Of a DNA stretch of 7,374 nt, positions 1-6,484 are shown piece after piece. The notes below the pieces were generated by a model that was given only the letters and a program-made list of their open reading frames with translations, was not told the origin of the DNA and did not search any database. A program made the translations under genes and the position numbers. The number at the start of each line of letters is the position of its first letter. The stretch's first letter is position 1. The stretch spans positions 1 through 7,374 of the forward strand of contig JAIVJP010000376.1 in NCBI GenBank assembly GCA_020199975.1, written 5' to 3'. Origin of the DNA: Acidobacteriota bacterium (GTDB taxonomy: Bacteria > Acidobacteriota > Blastocatellia > Pyrinomonadales > Pyrinomonadaceae).

Positions 1-2
1 GT

Positions 3-107
3 CCACTGATCCTCTTTGTCGCGAGGCTGATGTATTACCGCCACCGGACGCTTCGCCTATTAAAAGAGGAGCAGCTTTTTAGGGACAGAAGCGTCGAATA
101 TTCGTAA
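3..107 (+). CDS. C-terminal end of an unidentified, probably membrane-anchored protein (partial)
   Basis: A reading frame is open from the left edge of the window and ends at TAA 105-107, giving 34 visible residues. It begins with a short hydrophobic run (PLILFVARLMYY). A strongly charged, basic tail follows (RHRTLRLLKEEQLFRDRS), which is the pattern of the end of a last transmembrane helix followed by a cytoplasmic tail. The gene would converge on the S9 peptidase, with the inverted repeat at 192-333 between them. I do not recognise the family, and an open frame of this length can occur by chance. The call rests on the amphipathic composition and on the lack of any other gene in the first 365 bases. 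Confidence 0.35.
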   Translation, partial: PLILFVARLMYYRHRTLRLLKEEQLFRDRSVEYS

Positions 108-191
108 GGAGTCAAACATAGGCGCAATGGCCTCCCTTTTTTTGATATGGCCATGTGTGTCTCAATCAGAATTGTCCTCGGTACGTAATGT

Positions 192-333
192 CAGGCTGCT
201 GAAAAAGGGGGTGGGCCATTCTTAGGAAGAATAAGACGATCCACGAAAGCACACGAAATGACTCAAAACTGAGGGCTCTTTTCGTGCCGCTTCGTGTGAT
301 TTCGTGGATCGTTCTTAGTTTTTCCGCAGCCTG
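192..333. repeat. Large imperfect inverted repeat (MITE/REP-like) with 10-bp phased TTCGTG units
   Basis: Outer arms CAGGCTGCTGAAAAA (192-206) and TTTTTCCGCAGCCTG (319-333) pair at 14 of 15 positions. Inner arms 232-248 and 300-317 pair over 17 bases with one bulged base. A third pair, 251-257 with 291-297, continues the stem towards a loop. Within the arms CACGAA occurs at 242 and 252, and its complement TTCGTG occurs at 281, 291 and 301, always 10 bp apart. No coding frame explains this. No target-site duplication is visible at the ends. It lies 32 bases past the stop of the S9 peptidase gene and could terminate or stabilise that transcript. A non-autonomous transposable element is the other reading, because the outer arms look like insertion-sequence ends. 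The structure is seen directly; its role is inference. Confidence 0.75.
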
Positions 334-365
334 CCAGGGGGAAATCAAGCAAGTAAACATTTACC

Positions 366-2375
366 TTAATTTGCCCCTACGTACTTCTCAAACCACTCGA
401 GATTAGTTTGCTTGGCCTTCAGCACCATCTTCGGTTCGTTCGGACCGTGAGGCATACGCGGCAGCACGATCATCCTGCTGGGCACGTTTCGCACTTTGAG
501 TGCGTTGTAGAACTCATAGCCCTGGGAAATCGGCACGCGCTCATCCGCTTCGCCGTGCTGAACGAGAGTAGGGGTAACGACTCCTTTCATGTGGAACATC
601 GCTGAGTGGGCACGATAAATCTCCAGGTCCTCCCAGGGCTGTCCCCCAAAGTAATCCGGGATAAAGCTGGGGATGTCGGCCGTCCCGATGAAACTCATCA
701 AGTTTGTAACACCCGCCCCGACCGATGCTGCTTTGAAGCGTTTCGTTTGCGTAACGATCCAGGAGGTCATAAAACCTCCGTAGCTCCATCCCATCACGCC
801 TAAACGATCAGGATCGGCAACGCCCATCCGTATTACTTCGTCCACACCCGTCATCAAATCCTGGTAATCGCCTCCGCCCCAGTCTTTGATGTTTGCGAAC
901 CGAAACTTCTGCCCGTAACCGGACGATCCGCGCGGGTTCACGCGAAGCATTGCATAGCCACGCGCAGCGAAGGCCGCAGTGGGATACACGCCTCTGCTGC
1001 CCGCAAGAAACGATTGAGTAAATACTCCGGCTGGTCCGCCGTGGATTATGAGAAGCAGCGGCACTCGTTTGCCTGCCTGATAATTGACGGGGTAGGTAAG
1101 GAGTCCTTCAACCTCCAGTCCGTCGGAGCTTTTCCATTTGATCACCTCAGTCTTACCGAGCGGCAATTTTGGCAAATCTGCATTGGCCCGGCTCACCTGG
1201 ACTGGGGAAAACTTAGTTATCTGGCTGACATAAGCCTCAGGGGCTTTATCATTGGTCTGTAAGGTGAAACCAATCATTGTCTGCGAGCGATTGAGAGACG
1301 GAACGCTGATTACTTCGTTTCCCTTGTTGAGCTCAGAAATCGCGTTCGAATCGACGTCCAGCGAGTAGATCCGGGAGACGGTGCCTCTAGTCTCGCCAAA
1401 GTAAATCTTCTTACCATCGGCCGACCAATCGATGACGTTAGGCTGCGCGTCGAAAGTTTCCGCTAGCAGTTTCATGGGGCCGCCGCCAGTGGGAATAAAC
1501 GCCATTCTTCGATAGCCGGCCCAACGCGGTGGATCGTCTGAAACCACGAACAGAAGCCATTTACCATCAGGTGAATATTTGGGGCCTGATTCGGCTGCGT
1601 TGGTGGCGGCGATCGTCTTTACTTCTGCGCTTCCCATGTCCACGGCCATCAGATCACCCGTGGTCCAATAGTCTGCTTTGGGCATTTTGGTGCGAGTAAA
1701 AGCGATTGTTTTGCCATCGGGTGCCCAGTCGAAGTCATTATCAACGTTGTAGTCACCGGTTAGTTTGCGCGGCTCCCGTTTGCCGTTGGCATCCTTTTCG
1801 ATATTCATCACATGCAAGCGATTCATCTTGATGTTCTCATCAACCCAACGTGAATCGTCTTTGCCTTTTGCGCCCTTCTCCTCGTCGTCGCTCTGGGCGT
1901 CGCGCATGAGGAAGGCGATCTGCTTGCCATCAGGCGACCAGGCGAAGTTTCCTACTCCCGTTTTGACGTCGGTTGTCTGCTCGGCTTCACCACCGATCAA
2001 GCGGAGGATATACAGGTTGCTTTTTCCGCTCCGGCTCGATGTAAACGCGATCATTTTACCGTCTGGCGACCACTGTGGATTGTCAGAAGACTTTTCGGCG
2101 AAGGTTAATTGCAGAGGATCACTGCCGTCCTTGTTGGCCAACCAAATTTGAGTGACGTATTCACTCTTCTCAGGGGTCATCATCGCCTGGCTAACCGTGA
2201 AGACGACCTTCCGGCCATCCGGCGACACCCGGACGGCACCAATGTTTTTAACTTTCATCGCCAACTCAGGAGTCCAACCAGCGGCCGTGTTCTCCTGGGC
2301 CATCAACGCAGCTGTGGCTCCAACGATCAGGAAGAACCCAAGGCTAAGGGTCAACGACTGTGCAAAGCGTCTCAT
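366..2375 (-). CDS. Secreted S9-family (prolyl oligopeptidase-type) serine peptidase
   Basis: This 669-residue protein has the architecture of acylaminoacyl-peptidase or DPP-IV-like S9 enzymes, which cleave short peptides. Residues 1-26 form a signal peptide: an MRR start, a hydrophobic core and a likely cut after LMA, so it should act in the periplasm or outside the cell. Residues of about 35-390 form a TolB/WD40-like beta-propeller with SPDG-type repeats at 51, 103, 147, 218, 268 and 318. The alpha/beta-hydrolase domain follows. It has HGGP at 445-448 (oxyanion region), GWSYGG with nucleophile Ser531, Asp611 in GEADERVP and His643 in MPHGPNE. The triad and length are complete for the family. 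The ATG start is supported by AAGGAG eight bases upstream. The substrate cannot be told from sequence, and no neighbour points to a specific peptide pathway. Confidence 0.95.
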   Translation of the reverse strand: MRRFAQSLTLSLGFFLIVGATAALMAQENTAAGWTPELAMKVKNIGAVRVSPDGRKVVFTVSQAMMTPEKSEYVTQIWLANKDGSDPLQLTFAEKSSDNPQWSPDGKMIAFTSSRSGKSNLYILRLIGGEAEQTTDVKTGVGNFAWSPDGKQIAFLMRDAQSDDEEKGAKGKDDSRWVDENIKMNRLHVMNIEKDANGKREPRKLTGDYNVDNDFDWAPDGKTIAFTRTKMPKADYWTTGDLMAVDMGSAEVKTIAATNAAESGPKYSPDGKWLLFVVSDDPPRWAGYRRMAFIPTGGGPMKLLAETFDAQPNVIDWSADGKKIYFGETRGTVSRIYSLDVDSNAISELNKGNEVISVPSLNRSQTMIGFTLQTNDKAPEAYVSQITKFSPVQVSRANADLPKLPLGKTEVIKWKSSDGLEVEGLLTYPVNYQAGKRVPLLLIIHGGPAGVFTQSFLAGSRGVYPTAAFAARGYAMLRVNPRGSSGYGQKFRFANIKDWGGGDYQDLMTGVDEVIRMGVADPDRLGVMGWSYGGFMTSWIVTQTKRFKAASVGAGVTNLMSFIGTADIPSFIPDYFGGQPWEDLEIYRAHSAMFHMKGVVTPTLVQHGEADERVPISQGYEFYNALKVRNVPSRMIVLPRMPHGPNEPKMVLKAKQTNLEWFEKYVGAN

Positions 2376-2629
2376 AGCTTAATCTCCTTTGGTATCGCTT
2401 GAGGGGATTCACCCCAGGCAGTTTTTCCTGCATCAAAGGCGCGACGGCAACGCGATTGCGTCCTTCATTCTTCGCGACGTAGAGCGCCCTGTCGCTGGCA
2501 GCATAAAGAGCGCGTTCCGAAGTTGCGTGGGCTGGGCAGGCCTTACACGCCAATGCTGCCAGCAGAAGTAGTGCGCACGGTACACCGTAACGGCGCCATC
2601 CCGCAAAACGTTTTCACCCATATCGTGAG
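2344..2629 (-). pseudogene. Remnant of a GGDEF (diguanylate cyclase) domain, C-terminal end only
   Basis: One minus-strand frame encodes PAHATSERALYAASDRALY followed directly by VAKNEGRNRVAV. This matches the last helix of GGDEF domains, which typically ends in ADxALYxAKxxGRNRV; the core lies at 2449-2493. Just upstream the family's SIGV strand is present (2557-2546) but in a different frame. The frame then meets a TAA, and skipping one base at 2545 joins the two pieces with the family's usual spacing. The catalytic GG(D/E)EF loop and everything before it are missing, because the stop of the amidotransferase gene lies at 2630-2632. The frame runs on to a stop at 2344, overlapping the start of the peptidase gene. 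It cannot make c-di-GMP. The family match is by motif reading; a longer parent gene is inferred. Confidence 0.65.
2384..2389 (-). promoter_or_regulatory. Shine-Dalgarno site of the S9 peptidase
   Basis: The minus strand reads AAGGAG here, eight bases before the ATG at 2375. It is among the best ribosome-binding sites in the window and fixes the peptidase start. The site lies inside the open tail of the GGDEF remnant, so the peptidase's leader has been carved from, or has survived next to, a decayed gene. Confidence 0.8.
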
Positions 2630-3196
2630 TTACAGTTTGAGGAAATTCGCTAACATTTGCTTACCGCAATGTGTCAGGATTGATTCCGGATGAAACTGAA
2701 CACCCTCAATCTGCATTTTGCGATGGCGCAAACCCATGATGACGTCATCTGATGTGAAGGCGGAGATCTCCAAACATACCGGCAGCGATGCCTTCTCCAC
2801 CATCAGCGAATGATAACGGCCGGCCCGGAAGTGATCTTCAAGTCCATGGAAGATAGTCTTGCCATCGTGACAAATCTCCGAAGCCTTACCATGCATCAAT
2901 ACCGGTGCCGACACGACTTTGCCTCCGAATGCCTGCCCAATCGCCTGATGGCCCAGACAAACTCCGAGAATGGGCACCTGACCGGCGAAGCATCTTATTA
3001 CTTCCAGAGACAACCCTGCATCATCGGGAGTGCCGGGACCGGGCGATATGACGATGCGGCTGGGTTGCAGACTCGATGCAATCTCCTCAATGGTCACCTC
3101 ATCGTTGCGACGCACCTCAACTGTTTCGCCGAGCTCACCGAGATACTGGACGAGGTTATAAGTGAACGAGTCGTAGTTGTCGATGACAAGCAGCAC
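2630..3196 (-). CDS. Glutamine amidotransferase, anthranilate / aminodeoxychorismate synthase component II
   Basis: This class I glutaminase subunit hydrolyses glutamine and passes ammonia to a chorismate-binding partner, TrpE (tryptophan route) or PabB (folate route). In the 188-residue form the protein opens with the family's standard LLVIDNYDSFTYN. It carries SPGPGTP, the nucleophile elbow GVCLGHQ (Cys80), RYHSL, and GVQFHPES with His169 and Glu171, so the triad is complete. I chose GTG 3196 because it gives the canonical N-terminus. A longer form from GTG 3241 adds 15 residues (PEAVGQRFPARQFQ) unlike the family, but it has AGGAGG at 3245-3250, only three bases upstream. The start is therefore open. 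The neighbouring gene is an ankyrin protein, with 56 bases between stop and start, or 11 with the long form. No trpE or pabB lies in the window, so TrpG and PabA cannot be told apart, and I give no symbol. Confidence 0.92.
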   Translation of the reverse strand: MLLVIDNYDSFTYNLVQYLGELGETVEVRRNDEVTIEEIASSLQPSRIVISPGPGTPDDAGLSLEVIRCFAGQVPILGVCLGHQAIGQAFGGKVVSAPVLMHGKASEICHDGKTIFHGLEDHFRAGRYHSLMVEKASLPVCLEISAFTSDDVIMGLRHRKMQIEGVQFHPESILTHCGKQMLANFLKL

Positions 3197-3252
3197 TTGG
3201 AATTGTCGCGCTGGGAATCTTTGACCAACTGCCTCCGGCACCTGCCTCCTGC

Positions 3253-3897
3253 CTACTTTCTCTTTTCCGCCTCGCGGAGCAGCTTAGCCAGATCGTCTCG
3301 TCCATTCTTAAGTGCCCACGCGGAGGCGGTCACTCCATCATCATCTCTGAGGCGCGGGTCAGCACCATTATCCAACAAAATCCGCGCCACTTCCTCATGA
3401 CCATAGACGGCGGCCCACATTAACGCTGTACCGCCCACTCGATTTTTAACGTTTGGATCACCGCCCTTCTCCAAGAGCATTCTCAAGATAGTCGCATTGC
3501 CTGTCTGCGCAGCGCTATGGAGCGCGGTGTCTCCGTCAGTGTCCTGAAGGTTCAAATTCAGGCCCCGCTCCAACAGCTGTGCCACGATCTCATCGCGCTC
3601 GCGAGAAACGTAATACAACAAGACTGTCGCGCCGTTTGCACCCTGCCCATTCAGGTCAAGACCCTTCTGGCTCAATACAGCATTCGCGACTTCTTCATTT
3701 TTGTATTCGAGAGCCCGCAAGAGCGCCGTTGAGCCGGCTTTATCTTTTCTATTCACGTCTGCGCCGCCCTGCAGGAGGGTTTTAACGATTGCTAAATCGC
3801 CTCGCGCCGCCGCCGCTATCATGGCCGTTTCGCCGCTGATTTCATCTTTCGTATCCTGGTCGATCCCGGCCGCCAGAAAAGCGTTCACCGCCAGCAC
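3253..3897 (-). CDS. Ankyrin-repeat protein
   Basis: The 214 residues consist almost wholly of ankyrin repeats of about 33 residues, starting near 22, 55, 88, 122, 155 and 188. Each has the usual G-x-TAL-x-x-A...V..LL..GAD pattern; the last is a partial cap ending in a lysine- and arginine-rich tail. Such proteins bind other proteins, and no enzymatic domain or signal peptide is visible. The reading frame stays open upstream to 3957 and encodes FDEKSFLAAAPASD, which looks like the first repeat's opening helix. GTG 3897 is therefore probably not the natural start, although it is the first accepted start codon in frame. No Shine-Dalgarno sequence precedes it. The likely original ATG at 3949-3947 is one base out of frame. 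The gene may be damaged at its start, or the sequence may carry an indel error. The TAG stop at 3253-3255 is followed closely by the amidotransferase gene. Confidence 0.85.
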   Translation of the reverse strand: MLAVNAFLAAGIDQDTKDEISGETAMIAAAARGDLAIVKTLLQGGADVNRKDKAGSTALLRALEYKNEEVANAVLSQKGLDLNGQGANGATVLLYYVSRERDEIVAQLLERGLNLNLQDTDGDTALHSAAQTGNATILRMLLEKGGDPNVKNRVGGTALMWAAVYGHEEVARILLDNGADPRLRDDDGVTASAWALKNGRDDLAKLLREAEKRK

Positions 3898-3957
3898 ATC
3901 GCTCGCGGGCGCGGCTGCCAGAAAAGATTTTTCGTCGAAGTTATAGCATGAATCTGT

Positions 3958-4104
3958 TCATTTCCCACACTGGGCAACGACGGCGCGACTGATACGCATC
4001 GCTTTAACCGGCTTCTGGCCGTCTGTTTGGGCCGCGTTGATTGCATCGGCAACTTCGATACCCTTTCGTACTCTGCCAAAAGCAGCAAACTTCGAATTCA
4101 GCCT
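3958..4104 (-). pseudogene. C-terminal remnant of a cyclophilin-type peptidyl-prolyl isomerase
   Basis: Between the reductase stop and the ankyrin frame, the minus strand encodes 47 residues beginning LNSKFAAFGRVRKGIEVADA and ending with QCGK and a TGA at 3958-3960. This is the closing part of cyclophilin-type prolyl isomerases. Their usual wording is L(D/N)GKFxxFGRVxxGMxVxDAI, then (G/E)xKPVKxxRIxxAxV, and both blocks are recognisable here. No start codon precedes it in frame: a TGA at 4113-4111 lies inside the reductase gene. The first two thirds of the domain, including the catalytic Arg and FHR region, is absent. It is a 5'-truncated relic and cannot fold as an enzyme. Its stop lies only a few bases before the ankyrin gene's likely original ATG, so the two were probably once co-transcribed. 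Confidence 0.72.
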
Positions 4105-4105
4105 G

Positions 4106-4891
4106 TCAGATCAACCGATTAGCCGCGAGCCAGTGACCACCATCAACCACCAGGACAGTCCCATTGATATAAGCGGCTGCGTCGGAACAGAGAAACACCG
4201 CAGCCTTCTCAATATCCGCGATTTCTCCGAAACGACCGAGGGGTATTTTTTGCCGCAGTTTTTCTTTTATTGGCTCCGGCACAAGTCGCTTCATTCCTTC
4301 CGTATCACCGATTGGGCCCGGTGCAATAGCATTTACCCGAATACCGTAGCGCCCCCACTCAACGGCCAGGTTTCGTGTCAAGGCATCGACACCCGCTTTG
4401 GCCGCGGAAACGTGTAGCTGCATTGGGGTGCCGAGGTAATGAAGCGTCGCGCTGATGTTTAAAATCTGTCCACGATTCTTTTTCAGCTCCGCAAACGCCG
4501 CCCGACAGACATTGAACGTACCCTTGAGATCGATGTCGACGACGGTTCCAAAGCCATTAGGCGAAAGCTCTTCCGCCGCGCACAAAAAGTTTCCGGCGGC
4601 GCCATTGACCACGATATCGACTTTGCCAAATTGCTGAACCGTCTGAGCAATGGCTTTCCCCACCTCCTCGGCATTGCGAACGTCCGCAGCCACCGCGAAC
4701 GCCTTCCCGCCGGCCAGGTTGATATCCTCAGCCGCCGGCTGTAAATGCTCCAACTTCCGGCTCACGAGAACCACGCGAGCGCCGGCCTCCGCAAGTGCAC
4801 GCGCGACACCGCCGGTGATTCCTGTTCCACCGCCGGTTACGAAAGCAACCCGCTCATCTAGGATTCCATCGGAAAATATTTTCTTGGACAT
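4106..4891 (-). CDS. SDR-family oxidoreductase, 2,4-dienoyl-CoA reductase (DECR2)-like
   Basis: The 261-residue protein is a Rossmann-fold short-chain dehydrogenase. The nucleotide-binding loop TGGGTGI is at 19-25, NGAAGNFLC at 96-104, the DIDLKGTFN segment at 119-127, ISAT with Ser147, Lys165, and NAIAPGPI at 187-194. NGAAGNFLC, the SAAKAGVDALTRNLAVEWG helix and PGPI..TEGM closely resemble peroxisomal 2,4-dienoyl-CoA reductases. As in that subgroup, the classical YxxxK tyrosine is absent: Val161 sits four residues before Lys165. The likely reaction is NADPH-dependent reduction of 2,4-dienoyl-CoA in unsaturated fatty acid breakdown. Other SDR substrates are possible. The gene follows the decarboxylase by 69 bases, with a hairpin between them. 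No clear Shine-Dalgarno sequence precedes ATG 4891. The TGA at 4106-4108 sits right at the breakpoint of the prolyl isomerase remnant. Confidence 0.88.
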   Translation of the reverse strand: MSKKIFSDGILDERVAFVTGGGTGITGGVARALAEAGARVVLVSRKLEHLQPAAEDINLAGGKAFAVAADVRNAEEVGKAIAQTVQQFGKVDIVVNGAAGNFLCAAEELSPNGFGTVVDIDLKGTFNVCRAAFAELKKNRGQILNISATLHYLGTPMQLHVSAAKAGVDALTRNLAVEWGRYGIRVNAIAPGPIGDTEGMKRLVPEPIKEKLRQKIPLGRFGEIADIEKAAVFLCSDAAAYINGTVLVVDGGHWLAANRLI

Positions 4892-4907
4892 AAAGACTAA
4901 CCGGGGG

Positions 4908-4962
4908 AAAAGGGAAACAGGGAATGATTCTTTCGGTTTTCCCGTTATTCTGTTCCCCTTTT
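4908..4962. other. Intergenic hairpin in a GGGGAA-rich low-complexity tract
   Basis: The plus strand reads AAAAGGGAAACAGGGAATGA at 4908-4927. The reverse complement of 4945-4962 is AAAAGGGGAACAGAATAA, so the two arms can pair imperfectly around a 17-base loop. The right arm overlaps the decarboxylase stop codon. Related GGGTAAAAAGGGGAA runs continue to about 4992 inside the end of that gene. The hairpin could act as an attenuator or weak terminator between the decarboxylase and the reductase. There is no clean U-run after a GC-rich stem, so an intrinsic terminator is not well supported. Confidence 0.5.
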
Positions 4963-6427
4963 ACCCTATTCCCCTTTTTACCCTTTCCCCCATTAATTTC
5001 TTGCTTTCGCGTTTCAACAATTTTAGCAGATCGTCAAGGTGGCGGCGCTCGGTAAGAAAGCTGTTGATGTTCACTCGCATCGCCCTGCGGCCGTGCAGCA
5101 GGGTGGTTGTGATAAAGGCTTCGCCGCTTCGCTCGATTTGCTGCTGAAGCCTCAGTTGTAAACGATCTTGATCTTCCCCGGTCGCGTTGCGAACCGTTTC
5201 GGGCAGAAACTTGAAACAACATACAGCCGTTTCAACATCTCCCAGCCGCTGGAATTCACTTAACTCATCAATGCGGCTCGCCAAATACTGCGTCAAACCA
5301 ATTTGCCGTTCGATTACCTCTTCATAACCCCTTCGGCCCATGAACTTCAGCGCCATCCACAACTTAAGAGAGCTAAACCGACGGGTTCCCATCTGACCGT
5401 ATCTGAAAAAGTCGTAGTCGACGTCTGCGCCGCCGCGATCTTCACTGAGATACTCCGGACTGATATCGAAGGCTTCGCGCAGCACCCGTCCGCCCTCGCG
5501 TACCAGCACTGCCCCGCAGGCAAAAGGAACAAACAGCCACTTGTGTGGATCAAAGGTTATCGAATCAGCCTCTTCAATACCTTTCAGCTTGGACTTATGT
5601 TGGTCGGAAAAAGCCAGTGCCCCACCGTAGGCTGCATCAACATGAAACCAGCAACTGTTTTCCCGCGCGATCGTCGCCAGCTCAGCTAACGGATCGATAA
5701 CTCCCGTCGAGGTAGCGCCCGCAACCCCGACCACACAACACGGTATCCGCCCAGCTTCGCGGTCACGCTCGATCTCGGTTCGCAGCAAGTCAGGTTGGAC
5801 ATGAAACCAATCGTCCGTGGGTATCGTGCGCAGACCGTCGCGGCCGAGACCGAGAATGTCCGCGCTTTTGACAACTGAGTAATGGCATTGTTCAGAGGCG
5901 TAAAAAACAAGATCGCCCGGCGCCGCACAAACCCCTTTGTGAACAACTCCGGCGTGGGCGTTATCGCGAGCACATTTCAGGGCTATGAGATTCGCCTCAG
6001 ATCCGCCACTCGCGAGAGTGCCAAAGCTCCGCGGTCCATAGCCAATCAGATCGCAGAGCCAGCGCATAACGCGCGCTTCGATCATTGCTGACGTTGGCCC
6101 ATTGCGCCAGGCCCCGGCATTCTGGTTCAGCGCCGAGCAAAGCGCATCGGCCCAAACCCCGATCGGCAGCGGCGTGGGATTAAACTGGCCGTAATAGCGT
6201 GGACTAGGCACGCCCATCGCGTGCGCCGAGATATCCCTCGTGAAGCGGGCCAGAATTTCGTCGAGTCCGATGCCGTTTTCTGGTAGCTCCTCGGCGAAAA
6301 TCTTTTCCAGGTCGGACGGCGTCGCGTGTGTGGCGACTGGACGCGAATCCAGACTCGAAGCAAAGTGTGTAATGATGCGCGTGACCGCGCGCCCAAGGTG
6401 TTCGTGTTGCTCGGCCAGATCTTCCAT
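4961..6427 (-). CDS. PLP-dependent group II amino-acid decarboxylase (AADC/GAD superfamily)
   Basis: The 488-residue protein belongs to the fold-type I pyridoxal-phosphate decarboxylases that include aromatic amino acid, glutamate and diaminobutyrate decarboxylases. From the chosen start it shows SPRYYGQFNPTPLP near 75-88, ASGGSEAN near 139-146, His182 in SEQCHYS (cofactor stacking), HVDAAYGG with Asp264 (pyridine nitrogen), and SITFDPHKW with Lys296 as the Schiff-base lysine. The family core is complete. The substrate cannot be assigned from these motifs. ATG 6427 is preferred over GTG 6475: an AAGGA lies about ten bases upstream, and the candidate promoter would start transcription almost on top of the GTG. 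The last 14 or so residues (KKLMGERVKRGIG) are read from a GGGGAA-rich low-complexity tract and look like an added tail. The gene is divergent from rsmG and heads the minus-strand gene run. Confidence 0.92.
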   Translation of the reverse strand: MEDLAEQHEHLGRAVTRIITHFASSLDSRPVATHATPSDLEKIFAEELPENGIGLDEILARFTRDISAHAMGVPSPRYYGQFNPTPLPIGVWADALCSALNQNAGAWRNGPTSAMIEARVMRWLCDLIGYGPRSFGTLASGGSEANLIALKCARDNAHAGVVHKGVCAAPGDLVFYASEQCHYSVVKSADILGLGRDGLRTIPTDDWFHVQPDLLRTEIERDREAGRIPCCVVGVAGATSTGVIDPLAELATIARENSCWFHVDAAYGGALAFSDQHKSKLKGIEEADSITFDPHKWLFVPFACGAVLVREGGRVLREAFDISPEYLSEDRGGADVDYDFFRYGQMGTRRFSSLKLWMALKFMGRRGYEEVIERQIGLTQYLASRIDELSEFQRLGDVETAVCCFKFLPETVRNATGEDQDRLQLRLQQQIERSGEAFITTTLLHGRRAMRVNINSFLTERRHLDDLLKLLKRESKKLMGERVKRGIG

Positions 6428-6484
6428 TACGGAGTTGTCCTTTAGAGCTCGTGATCGTTTTTGTGTCCGTTCCACGAAATGAAA

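Noticed and set aside
106..222. AAGGAG at 106-111 followed by ATG 127 and a short plus-strand frame
   Set aside because: The spacing of 15 bases is too long, and the frame runs into the repeat and stops after about 32 codons.
240..307. Regularly spaced CACGAA/TTCGTG units as a CRISPR array
   Set aside because: The units are 6-8 bases long, 10 bp apart and inverted between the arms. There are no 25-40 base direct repeats with unique spacers.
166..360. 64-codon minus-strand open frame behind the peptidase gene
   Set aside because: It is read straight through the inverted repeat, whose base pairing explains the sequence. It has no ribosome-binding site and no family features.
2344..2597. Small lipoprotein-like gene: the frame upstream of the GGDEF tail reads CALLLLAALACKACPA
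   Set aside because: It resembles a signal peptide with a lipobox, but no ATG or GTG precedes it in frame, and the downstream part is clearly the end of a GGDEF domain.
2810..3400. 196-codon plus-strand open frame
   Set aside because: It lies opposite the amidotransferase and ankyrin genes, both of which have strong family motifs. The frame itself shows none.
4650..5147. 165-codon plus-strand open frame
   Set aside because: It runs antisense across the reductase start, the low-complexity tract and the decarboxylase end. Its composition follows the repeat and no domain is visible.
4106..6427. Decarboxylase plus reductase as a new biosynthetic system
   Set aside because: Both enzymes belong to common families, and no carrier, transporter or regulator accompanies them. 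Adjacency alone does not support a pathway.
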